The notes under the pieces were generated by a model. The model did not search any database. It saw only the letters and a program-made list of their open reading frames with translations, and was not told where the DNA came from. From NCBI RefSeq assembly GCF_022539665.2, contig NC_081340.1, positions 2,666,001 to 2,730,000 on the forward strand: a DNA stretch of 64,000 bases. Direction: 5' to 3'. This document shows, one piece after another, positions 45,685-56,894 of this stretch. The position numbers and the translations under genes were made by a program. Numbering within the stretch: the first letter of the stretch is position 1; each line of letters opens with the position of its first letter. The DNA comes from Daphnia carinata (lineage: Eukaryota; Arthropoda; Branchiopoda; Diplostraca; Daphniidae).

Positions 45685-47680
45685 ATGAGGGTCATATTCT
45701 TTGTCATAATGACAATGGTCACAGCCAAGGCTTTTATTCTGCCTGGTACGCCTGAACAGCTCACGATAATGGACCACGAACAAAATCAAGAAACAACAGC
45801 AGTCGTAGACGAACACGGACTGGAACACTTAGGCAAACCTTTCACCACTATGCCTTTTACTGGCACGATTGGTCTCAACATTTATCGCGTGCAAGGACGG
45901 AAAAGCCATCACGGCAGCAGGTCCTTGTACCAGTTTACACCGGCGGCCATTTTGGACATGTCAACTATAACACAGTGGTACAGCGGCGTCAACAGCCAAC
46001 ACAACGTTGGCTTCCGCGTACAAATGTGGAACGAGACTATTCAGCAAGCTGTGGCTTCTCATTTGAGTCAAATTACCGGAAGGAAGATCCGTACGTACCA
46101 AGTCCAGTCGATCCCATTCGATCGCGTCATGTTGAAAACACACAGCGATGATGACGAACGTTACCAAACGGCTTATCCATGGGTTCCTTACACGGAAACT
46201 GTGGGCTTCAGTTTGCCGTGTTTCTACAAAATCGAATGTCAGCAACTTGCTGAACAATTAAAAAACGAACCCAATTTGTTTGATCGTTTCAAGCTGGCTT
46301 ACAGCATTGATAGCAGACGACGCACAGAAACTAAAAATATCAAAGTAACGCAAGAGATGATGACGCAGACGAATCAATTGTTTAGTCAGATTAGCAAACG
46401 TTTCACGAGGACAAGTGAAATATTGCTCACCGTCAATGATGCTCACCGTCTGTTATGGAACGCCGTGTCAGACATTGTCCGACAAAATTTCCAGGATGAA
46501 CCGGAAGCCGTGATTCCAAGAGAGTCCCACAAAATCATTTTTGATCAGTTGGAGAAAGCCACTGTGGCTGCTAAACTAACAATTTCCACAGCAGAGGATG
46601 CAAGATGGAGCACAGTCTATTGGGAAGATCCCCTCAGTCGTCCCGATGCCATTGCCAGGTCACTCAATGAACGCAAACGCCAGTTACTTCGTCACGATGA
46701 GCTTGGCAGCGACTTCGGTAGTCATCAGGAGACGATTTCATCTAAAGACTGGAAAAGCCAAACCCAGGAAGCTATTGACGACCTGTACGAGCAAAACAAA
46801 GATTTGGTCACTTTCAATGGCGAACGATTCGTCCCGAAGCCCATCCAACTGTACAGAATCAAATTGATCGCCATTCGTGAACATCGTATCTGGAAAGATG
46901 TCGATCATATTGAAGTGCCTTATCATCCACGAGTTGAATTGACTGGACCTATTATTCACGCGGGTTCCACTTCTTCTATGGCACTTTTACCTTTACCATC
47001 AGGTATTATTGCATTATTTTCCGCTCTTTCTAAATTCATTTTCAATTTCATTTTCGTGCAAAACAGATGTGGATCACGATGACTTTCGAGAGGAATCTGA
47101 CGATAAACAGAGTGTTATATCTCGATTGATTTCTGGTCAAACCTTAATTGTAAGATTGAAGAATGCACGTACTGGCGAATATTTGTATCCTGGTTCAGAC
47201 GAATTCTCACAAGACGCTAAACGACGTCGAGTATTTACTTGGCGCAACAAGGACGAACCTCTTGGCCCATGGGCCGAATGGCGTCTCACTGGATTATGGA
47301 GAGCTGGAATTTTCCGCGTCCGGTTTACCAGCTTGCGTTACCCAGGAGAATATCTTTATCCTTCGGCTGACGAATTTTCTTACGACAAGGAACGTCGTCG
47401 GGTTTTCACATGGCGCCAGAGCAGTAATCCAGAGGACGTACATACTTGGGCCGACGGTGCAGCTGATTGGCTCTTAGACACGTATCGTGTCAATACGGAA
47501 CAATTTCCAAACCGTTACGCCCTATTCAACCCGAAACGACGAGAATATCTTTACGTTGCTCCTGATCAACTAGCCCTTGATGAGACACGTCATCGCGTCT
47601 TCACCTGGCGTGGTGCCGAAAACGAAGTCTGGGTCGGACTCAAAAATCAATGGGATGTTGAAATTGTACGCTCATTGTAA
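45685..47680 (+). CDS. Uncharacterised secreted protein with three C-terminal repeats
   Basis: Function unknown. Two exons: 45685-47002 and 47067-47680; 643 codons. A signal peptide is clear (MRVIFFVIMTMVTAKA). Residues ~50-430 form a large domain I do not recognise, with aromatic-rich and Gln/Thr/Arg-rich helical parts (TITQWYSGVNSQHNVGFRVQ; IRTYQVQSIPFDRVML). The last ~180 residues hold three repeats of about 50-60 residues, each with an EYLYP-x3-DEF-like box followed by an RRRVFTWR-like box. Three such units suggest a beta-trefoil, a fold often used for sugar or protein binding. That fold call is inference. It lies divergently next to two other secreted unknowns. Confidence 0.8.
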
Positions 47681-48332
47681 TATCAGCCCTCTCTTTGATT
47701 TGTTCTGTGAAGTTTTTTCCCCGTTTGTTATGTAGTTTTGTTTTTTCAAGGCGCAACAAACAGCAAATATACTTGTATAAGCTCCACCACCATTATCTGC
47801 CACGCGTCTGTGTGTTGATAATTTGTGCATTCTAATGTCACTTCATTGCGTTAATGCTCTTTCGGTGGTTATCTTGCGCTAATCAGCAGTTATATCCTTG
47901 TTGTGCGCTATGGAAGATGAACACATGCGCTGACTTCGTGTTTTGTACGTAGTCCAATCCCATTCAAGGCAAGATCGCCAAGATAACAGCAAAAATCGAC
48001 GTTGAAAATACCGTTTAGAAGAAAAAGAAAACGTTATTTCGACATTGGAATGTGTGTTTATTTTCAAATGAGGATAAAGTTTCTGACCAATGTGCGCTTT
48101 CCATCAAAATGGAACGACGGATTGGTATGATACATACAGTTTCTCAGGACTTTCGTTTTGCTGTACATATTGAAGTATTCACGAAAGAAAAGGGTGGGTT
48201 CAAACTATATTACTATGTACATTTGGACGAAGGCACTCGTATTCTGTGCACAATGGGGAATCTTCTATAAAGGTTTCTTTTTTAAATATATAGTTCTTTT
48301 GTTTCTGTTTCACTACGACGACGAGGATAAGC
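47681..48332. other. Convergent 3' interval
   Basis: About 650 bp between the stop of the repeat-ended secreted gene and the SGPP stop. AT-rich; several small frames without pattern. Presumably both 3' UTRs. Confidence 0.4.
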
Positions 48333-49750
48333 TTAAATTTCAGTATGAAACGTGGGCCTTTCGATGTTGAGAAACCGGAAGGCGGCCGGAGCAAGGCAAA
48401 CGACGTCGATGCCGATCGCGGCATAGGTCAACAATTTGCTGCCTAATTTCACGAACAATTCCACATCTTGGGCGTCTTCTTTTGTTAACTTGTCTCTACT
48501 GCGTAAGGTAGAAACGACCCTTCTCATAGTAGCGTATGAAAGTGACTTGGCAATGGCACGCGTTGCCACTACTGTGATGAGGCCAATGATTGTACGCAGA
48601 AGGCACAGACCCAGCATCTCGTATGAGGGCCAAATGATGGAATAAGGTGGTTTGATAGGCGGCCCACGAATAGAGCCCATCTGGAAACAAATCCAGCCAC
48701 CTAGCTGCAGACCCATAGATGATCCCAGAATAACGGCCGTGTCCTCTTTGGCTGAAGAGAATTTCGAACCAGGGTACAATAACATTAGGGTCACCGTCGT
48801 CGTGATCAGAAGGCCAGGCGCGGCGGGGTGAGTCAACAAGAAGGCGTCAAGGGTGTCGACTAAAGGCAATAGGACGGGCAAAAGTATAGCGGCAAGAGCC
48901 AATCCACCAAATATGTCCTGTATAGAAAAAAGGTTCGCTATTACCTTCACGTCAAATAACATTATACGTGGAAGGCTACATAAGGAAGGAATACTTACAG
49001 CTACAGAATGCATTCCCAAGTAAAGCCGGCTGGTTGAGACCAAGATACACCAAGTGAATGCAATGGCAACGCCAATGTATACTGGGTACTCGTAGCGATT
49101 GGCGGTAAGAAGAATGACCGAGAAAGGCACTGTTACAGAAACCATGGCGTGAGTTGAAGGCATACCGTATTCCATGGCCCATTTATTCTCCATTCTGATA
49201 ACTGGTGGGCATAGGGGTCTTGGCCAGCAGATAATATCCTTCAATGATTGACCTGTTTAAAATAAAATTTGAATTCCAATTTTTTTAGCAAATGTTTGGG
49301 GATTAATACCAATGAACATAGAAAGGGCCCAAATGTTAATGATCCGTCTCCCGGCTGCTCCATCAATGTTCCAAAACCAGAAGGGAAACACAGAGGCATA
49401 GAATATCTCATCTCCAAGCATTGTTCCAAATTTGAAGAGCCAGTACCAATAGTAGTTGTGAATTACATAGTCCTGTGGCTCCAAATCAGATTCAGATGAT
49501 TCTCCATCGCTACTGGATGTACACACTTCTTTCGGCTGTCAAATAAATAGGTGAGCAGAATTTTTTACTATGATATATAATGCTAACTTACATTATCAGT
49601 GGGCGTAGAATGGCTATTTGTTGTTGCACACTGAGTGGATTTTTTGAATATTGGCGATTCTCGCCTCTCCAGGCCAAAGTAACGTTGGATATTGGCGACA
49701 TGTATCGGCTCGTTGAGATACAAAATCCATTGCCAAATAAAATCGAGCAT
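48333..49750 (-). CDS. SGPP: Sphingosine-1-phosphate phosphatase
   Basis: Endoplasmic-reticulum enzyme that dephosphorylates sphingosine-1-phosphate. Four exons in transcription order: 49750-49592, 49535-49310, 49252-48999, 48917-48333; 407 codons (human SGPP1/2 about 400-440). The PAP2/LPP catalytic motifs are all present: K-x6-RP in SLKDIICWPRP near residues 131-141, GMPSTH near 158-163 and SRLYLGMH near 203-210. The strings PPVIRMENKWAMEYGMPSTH match SGPPs specifically. Several hydrophobic segments follow, as expected for an 8-10 helix membrane protein. Start chosen at MLDFIWQWILYLNEP, which precedes a variable acidic N-terminal region. Confidence 0.94.
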
Positions 49751-52690
49751 GTTTCTGCCTTTGCTGAACGGTTTTGGGCGTGACTGCAGGCCACTATAGT
49801 AAATATACGGCGAGATCTTGGTCGCGCACGAACACCACTGTGGTTAATTTCGTATGTTTCGCTTGTCAGCTGTCACGGCAAACACTAGTGCCGATTTTAT
49901 TAAAGCTGGTCTAGTCGCTATACCTTAAGCCGCCTACACCTCATGAACAGTCGTCGAATCCGTCTTCCTTATCGTCAAAAACTTTTGTGGGCCAGGCAAA
50001 AGGCAAATTAGTCGTCCTTGATGTTGACACAGATAATCAGTCCCTCATGACTCACATGATCCGATGAGATAAAGGGCATATTAGTTTACTGAATCTTGTT
50101 TAGTCACAGTCCAAGTTCCAGGCAGTTTAAACATATGACTATTCATGGCGTCTTTGGTCGACTATCCACGCATTACAAAACTGTCGGATCTCTTTTGTTT
50201 AAAACAACGATTAAAATTTGGCAGTTATGGTGAATACCAAAATCAAAACCAAATAGTAGGTTACTAGGTGATGGATGCGTGCAACAGACGGAACTATTGA
50301 AACGGCCAGGATCCGTACGGAAGAGATTAAACGGTATGAATATGAAGCCAAAAGCTGCATTTGACACATGCGAAGCAAAGTCGTTTTCCTGGCTGGCTCT
50401 GAAATGTTTATCGTATTTCAGTGCTAACGCCAATCACTTGCGATACACTAAAAATTTAGGTGCATTGCGAAATCTTGCGACATCGCATAAAAATTAGACC
50501 ACTTATTTGGGCTTTGAATCAATCACTCCATTTTAATAGGTTACCTTCGTCTGTCAATTAGTAACAAGATAGAAAAAAACGTTTTCTAAATGCGACCTTG
50601 CAAGTTTTTGAATGGATTTGAAAGCGCCATCTTTGTTGACCAAACCTGTTCATTTGTCGCTGTAATTTCAACCGTCATTCACTGTTCACGTTTTCTAAAC
50701 AAGACGTAAAAGCAGATCGACAGAAACATTTTAGCAATGAAAGTTTTGGTTTTTTCGAAAGTCACACTAACAGCTTTTTCCTACGTGGCAATGTTGAATT
50801 GTCCAGAAAATGCAATTGAACATTGTCAAACGAAACGGTAAAATGGTGATAAGGCTTGATGAAATCAGCCTTCTGAAATTCAACTGAAAAGCAAAAGAAA
50901 AGTATTTTTTCAGGAAATTGTAAGTGTTTTTAGTAAACAAGTCATTTGTTAATTAATTTTTCACTGAAACAAGTTTTTCTAAAAATTGCCCATCCTGCTG
51001 TTATCTTTGCCCAGTTTTGGCTATTCTACCGTTTCCTGTCTATTTAGTCAAACAAAACTGTGATCCTTTACTAGCACGGAAAAAAAAGTTGTGGGAGGGT
51101 TACGGAACTTTTGGGCAACACAAAAAGATTGGCCAGTATGACGCATACTGACGCCATGTTCATTACAGCAATCATACCTCACGAACGAAAATCTCAATGT
51201 CTACGGGGTAACGTTTTTGTCTACAATTGGGGGATCAGACCTAAAAGCAGCTTGCGAGCGACAGGTGACATTTACGTGCTGCTCGTCGACAGGCATTTTA
51301 TTTGCTTTTGGACCACGGGGAATTTTATGCAAATCGACTTGAGTTCAGTTTTTTAACGGCTTATTTAATTTGTAACTCTGCATTTTGACGTTTTTTATTT
51401 GGATGCAATTCTCACCAATTTTGGAGCTGGCGTTCAAGGTTTTCTTACCAGTGCCGACACCTATGAAACATTTCAACAGAATTTGAAATGTTCTATCACT
51501 ACCTTCATTTCTTCTTGTTTTGGTGTATCCTGTAACAAAATCCTGGAAGGAGCAACGTCGATGGAATACACAAGTAGCCAATTACCGAATCAGATGTAGA
51601 GGTACAGTAGAGTGAAGAACTCTGATCGAAAATAAAAGTATGGAGGGGACGCATGGTTCTGCCAAGGTCCTTGTTTTTCCTTCGTCACAAGGATTTCATC
51701 TCTACAGACATTTCTTTCTTACATTTGCAAAAATATCCCACGCGTTTTGAACTTCATTCTGCTACCGGAAGCGCTGTATTACATAACGCGTAAACGTTAC
51801 AGAAAACGGAATACGTCAAATTGCAAACGAGAACTTGTACAATAGCAACCTGGACAGCACCTGTTGCTATAAGCTGTCATATGGATCTCTCAAAGATGGA
51901 TGAAATCAAAGAACGAAGTGAAAAGAGGCTGTTTGTCGTCATCTCAACCTTGAAGGAATTTTTGGATGCAGCCATATCTTGCGGAAAAGGCTCAAATACT
52001 TTCAAAGATAACATTTTTATGTATCTTGTTCGTCTTTTAGCAGACCATAATATAATAATGTTTTATAAAAGCAAGGACGGCTGTACCGTTAAATTTCAAT
52101 CCATTATGAACATTAACCAAAAGATGGTTCCTTTTGTTTCCAGCAGTTGGTATTGATTAGACAACGCTCATATTTGTGTTGTTGCGAACAAGCCATGTTG
52201 GCTGTGTTGAAGGGGAATTTCTTTTTACGTGCGTCAAAAGGCGTTGTTTAGATTGAATGTCACGTGACGCTGAGTTTTAACCAATCACCGAGCAAGCATC
52301 CACTAGCACTTCCACATGTGCACCAAACAGAGTTGCCCGGGGCAACGTGGCGCGACAACTCGCCTTTATTTTTTACTACACTTGCCTATTTGTTTATCAG
52401 CCACTCTGCGAACAAGGCTGCTTCGTTTTCGACGTATCTCTGCCGTACTGTGTCGTATTTTCCATCGGTTTTCAGGTAATGTTCTTATTACATCTCGATA
52501 GCGATTACCAAATCATTTAATTGACGATTGGAAACGGATTTCCTCTGTTCTAGTCGATTTTCGTAAACATGTGTGCTGGTGACGACGGCTGGTGCCACTT
52601 GTTCACGTTGTGAACCTCCACTTTCCTCCGGGCACTGGGTGAAGGTCTTACCGCCGTGAAAGTGTCTCCGCTTCATCGTATACAGCAGCC
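49751..52690. other. 2.9-kb intergenic region between SGPP and ZC2HC1
   Basis: No supported gene. The longest frame, 51821-52156 on the plus strand (111 codons), has no pattern I know and no splice support. The region should hold both promoters. The right end contains a perfect GTCACGTGAC palindrome and a CCAAT box. Confidence 0.5.
52259..52268. promoter_or_regulatory. GTCACGTGAC palindromic E-box upstream of ZC2HC1
   Basis: A perfect 10-base palindrome matching the CLEAR/USF/MITF-type consensus, about 430 bp before the coding start, with CCAAT at about 52281-52285 just downstream. Binding by a bHLH-zip factor is inferred from the motif only. Confidence 0.5.
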
Positions 52691-55166
52691 ATGTACAAAC
52701 TATTCAACAGAGGTGGTATGGTTTTCTCACTCTCTAAGATTATTGTTATCTTTTTCTCAAATTAGTGAATGCTAATCAGTTTAATCATTTACTCTTGTCA
52801 TGCAAAGCTGTGGAAACACCCAAAACTCTTCCACCGCCCAAGGTTGCTGCCTTAGTCAATGTGGAGGAAGAGCCACCTGTGCAGATGATCCTGCTGCCTT
52901 GCCCGATCTGCTTCAGGACGTTCAAGGTGGAATCGCTGGAGAGGCACAAGAATGTCTGCCAGAAGGTTGGCACCAAGAAACGCAAAGTCTTTGACTCGGC
53001 CAAGCAGAGACTGGAGGACCTGCCAGACGTGCCCAAAGTAAGCTTATCACCACAGCAACAGCAACAAAAGGTTCTGTCATCACCTCTGGTCAGACGGTCA
53101 ATGTTGGACACTTCAACCTTAAGCAAAAAAATCCCTCCTTGGAAGGAAAAACACCTCAGTCTGATTAAAACTGTTCGACAAGCGAGGGGTGCCGACTCAA
53201 ATCGATGTCCCTGCTGTGAAAGGTATGGACGATACAACAATTTTCTGAACATTGATAAACTAATATATGTTTTCCGAAACATAGGAATTTCGGCGACAAG
53301 GCATTCGACAGGCACGTGGAGTGGTGCAGGGAACAGCAGTCACGAATCCCTAAATCTCCGACCAATTCCGAAGCCAAAGAACGATGGGAAGCGCGTACCA
53401 AAGTGAGTCGAGTTTCTCCCCATTCCGCCGCCTCCCAGAGGCCGGACGTGACATGAATAATTATTGCGTGGCCTTGTCTTATTTTTTTATTTTTATTCTT
53501 CTATGTTTTCTACATGTTATTTTTGTTCTTTCTAATCTCGTAAATTTTTCTTTATACAGTACCAAGCCCCGCTATTACGTCGTTCGATTCGCTCCAAGTA
53601 TTCACCTACTAGGAGCTTGTTTAGCACGTCAGGCAGTCCTGCTCCATCAGTTGATGGCCGACTGACAGCCCCAGACTGCGCCCAAAGTTTGAGCGGCAGT
53701 CGGGCGTCGTTGGATTCGCGAGCGTCGTCTACGTATTCATACCAACCGACCAGCACGTTCAGTCGCAGTTACAATAACTATAACAATTACAGCAACAACA
53801 ATAATAACAATAACAATAATAGTATCAGCAGTCAGAAGAAAAATTTGTACAATAGCAATACGTTGGGTCGGGCCAGCGGAAGTGCTTTTTTGCGTCATAG
53901 CAACGACCGTCGCTCGCTTCGCGTCTCGCCTCCGTCTCCGCCACCCATTCGTCGCGTTGTCGAACCGCCGCCCGTCCGGCGTGTCGTCGATCCGCCGGTG
54001 GCAGTCACTTTGACTCCACTCAACAATAACCGGACGTCAGCGCTGAGAGCTAGTCTGAGAATGAAGAATCCGTTTACATCTATGGCCAGTTCTTTTCAAT
54101 CCAATCCCACTCCAACGAAACCGACAGTAGTCCGACAACCGACACTGGTTGCCCCAGCGTCTCCTTCGGCAGCGACCAAGCGTCCGACTGTGTTGCAGTT
54201 GTTTACATCAGCATTCAGCCGACCAAGTCCAGTAGCGCCGGCCAAGAATCGTGGCAATACGGCAACTTCGAGTCTCACTGTTGGACAGTTGGGTCAGGGA
54301 AGGCGATCAGAACCAGAGGGTGTCGAATCGAAATTGATGACTGGCAGTTGTTACAATTATTCAGTGCCAAGTAAAATGAAATCTAGCAGGTATGTTTACA
54401 TTACTGTACTGATTTGGTTTTACCTTTTTTATTAATCACATCCCATTGCCACATTCAATTTAATAACACACTTTAAAAAAAAAAGATCCACTCCTAATCT
54501 TGGGAAGCGTTTGGTGGCTGGTACCTGTATTCTCCCTAACAAAATCCGCCCATTAACTTATACAAAACAAGCGAGAAGGTGATTGCTTTGGAATAGTCCT
54601 TGACGTTGTACAACTGTATCTTCTACTATTTAAATATTCATCTGTTTACAAAACTGCGTAGGTTCGGGAGTGACAATTACAATCCATATTTGTCAGCTGA
54701 ACGCCAGATGGCTGAACTCTTTGACGATCGTCCGAAAAAAGAGCAATTAACGAAAGAGCACAAGATGACCGATGATTTGACCCCGACCTCCACTAGTAGC
54801 ATTAGCAATACTAGCACGACGACCAATCAACCAGATGATACGGCCAGTATGGAGCAGCTGGAACAGGATTTAAAGAGTATCCTGTCTGAAATCAGTCAGC
54901 TGGGCCAAACGAGTACCCATGAAAGGGAGACCAGCTGGCAGAATAAAAAATCTGCTGCCATGACACCGTCCGTTCGGTTATCGACTGCCGGCAACAATCC
55001 ATCAACAATATCGCCCAGTACGACTTGCGTTGCGGCAGACGGACAATCAATGGAGGAAGAATCGAAACCAGTTCCAAAATTTTGCCATTCGTGTGGCGCC
55101 TCTTACCCTGAACGCCATACGGTCAAATTTTGCTGCCACTGCGGTGCTCGCCGACTTTATGTTTAA
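52691..55166 (+). CDS. ZC2HC1A: Zinc finger C2HC domain-containing protein 1 (FAM164-like)
   Basis: Function poorly known even in vertebrates. Five exons: 52691-52715, 52766-53222, 53285-53402, 53560-54389, 54662-55166; 644 codons, longer than human (325) because of a Ser/Asn/Pro-rich middle. Two C2HC fingers are complete: C-x2-C-x12-H-x4-C at about residues 54-75 (CPICFRTFKVESLERHKNVC) and again across the exon 2-3 join ([20 protein letters not shown]). The C-terminus CHSCGASYPERHTVKFCCHC matches the conserved end of ZC2HC1A. Between them lies an uninterrupted nine-Asn run inside an Asn/Tyr-rich stretch. The first exon encodes only MYKLFNRG; other promoters and starts are possible. Confidence 0.9.
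53770..53822 (+). repeat. Asn-coding trinucleotide repeat in ZC2HC1
   Basis: AAC/AAT codons interspersed with TAT and AGC, ending in nine consecutive Asn codons. In frame within exon 4, so length changes by whole codons would be tolerated. Confidence 0.85.
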
Positions 55167-56894
55167 AAAAAAGAAAAGGCCAAGGGCATTTCTGGAGTCC
55201 CATTCATTTCTTATTTTGTTATTTAACAATTATTTTTGTTTGGTTTTTAACCCCCAGATTCCTACTAATCTGATTCACGGGGTGAAGGTGCAAAAAGGGG
55301 TTGGAAACAACAAAGAGACCACGCCCATTGATTTTATCCCATTCGTTTTTTTTTTAGAGCATTTCTCTTTTTATTGATTTGTTTTTTCATTGTATTATTT
55401 ACCTTTTTGCTGCTATTACTGTCCAATTTGTCAGCGTATAACTTGTTTCCGTCCCTCCGACAACAAACGGTAAAGTTCTTTATTTTGAACCACCGCTTTT
55501 GTGGTCCGCATTTTTTTGCTGATACAAAGTAAACATAACACGACCGAACGCGTGAAAATGTGCAACCAACAAAATTATGACAAAATGTAACAACATTTTC
55601 TGCCGTTAGATGGCAGAACAACGGCCTTAATCAAACTTGTGTTTTTGTATTCGTGTGTGTGTCTGTGTGTGTATAACGGACCAAATTTTTTGTTCGCCTT
55701 TGTTTGTCAAGCTGCCTTCTACCAATTGTTTCTTTTTTTGTTAATCATTTGAATAATGCAAAAAAATCAACTTTTTATTGGAAAATTTCCAAGGCGTTTA
55801 TTTTTTATTATATGGATCGCGCGTGACGACCCGGATACAGAACGCATTGCGCCATTTTCGCTACTTTATTTTACAACAACGCCATTGCCTCACTTTACGT
55901 TTCCTGCCGTCTAGTCGTTTCTCTCTTTTTATTTTTTTTTGTTTTTGTTTTTTTAGATGAGGACTAGTTTCCGGTGTTATGGACGCAATATTTGTTATAC
56001 ACAGGCACAGCCAAATAGTATGGCAAAAGGGCGTTCGCTTGTTTTGCTATTCCATTAGATGAAAACGCGACAATGACCTAGAGCCAGAATGATCTGCGCT
56101 TTAATTACTGCGATGTTAGTCTGGCATATCAGCGAAGTCACATGCCCAACAGAGATAGTTTTCTACCTAATCCTATTTTCAACCGCGTTTGTTTTCAACC
56201 TCTTTAACATAAATTTTATTTGATGAGTTTTGATTATTTTGAACAGTTTGTGCCGCACGTTGGCAGTCTCGTTTATTATTATTGTTTTTAGAATAAATGT
56301 TTTAAAAACAATCTTCAAGGTTGAGGTAGCCCGTCATTGTAGATTGCGTCGTCACAAGATTCTTAAATAATTTTTCTCTCTTTTTTTTTTGAATGGCGGG
56401 TAGCCGCCAGAGCAAACTTGTCTGGCCTTCCGCCAGGGGGCATCATGCCTGACCGTCCTACTGATATAGTCTGAAGCTTCTCTCCCAGTATAGGCTGGTC
56501 GATTTCGATTTTCGACTGCGCTGTTCTTTTTTTTTTTCTCTTGTTTGTGTTCAAAATTTGGCAAATAGCTGACTGCTTTAATAGAAGTGACCATGCCATC
56601 AGAGTGAGTCGTTTGCTTGATCCATTCCCTCTGTTTGTGTGTTAGTCTGTGTCTATTTCTTTTCAACGTCATGTTTGGGTCGCATTTCAATTGCTCTCCC
56701 GCAAGGTTTTACACGCTCTTCGACCCTTTGTTTGGTTCTCCTACGTTCTCTGTACCACCCGTTTTATGTTCCACCAGCCTTCAACGTCTTTATATATTTT
56801 TAAATATTCGTTGATCATAGGAGTTTGTGTGATATAGGAGAATACTGACTAGCTAACAGTGTGATTTAATTTTGTTTTTCTTCTATTGTGACAG
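55167..56894. other. Interval between ZC2HC1 and Pellino internal exon
   Basis: 1.7 kb, T-rich, with a (TG)n-like tract near 55654-55672 and long T runs. The first coding exon and promoter of Pellino may lie here, but I could not pick an ATG exon with confidence. Confidence 0.4.

Noticed and set aside
51821-52156. 111-codon plus-strand frame in the SGPP-ZC2HC1 interval
   Set aside because: No recognisable domain, no splice continuation and no homologue known to me; likely chance.
52785-53315. 176-codon minus-strand frame
   Set aside because: Antisense shadow of ZC2HC1 exons 2 and 3.
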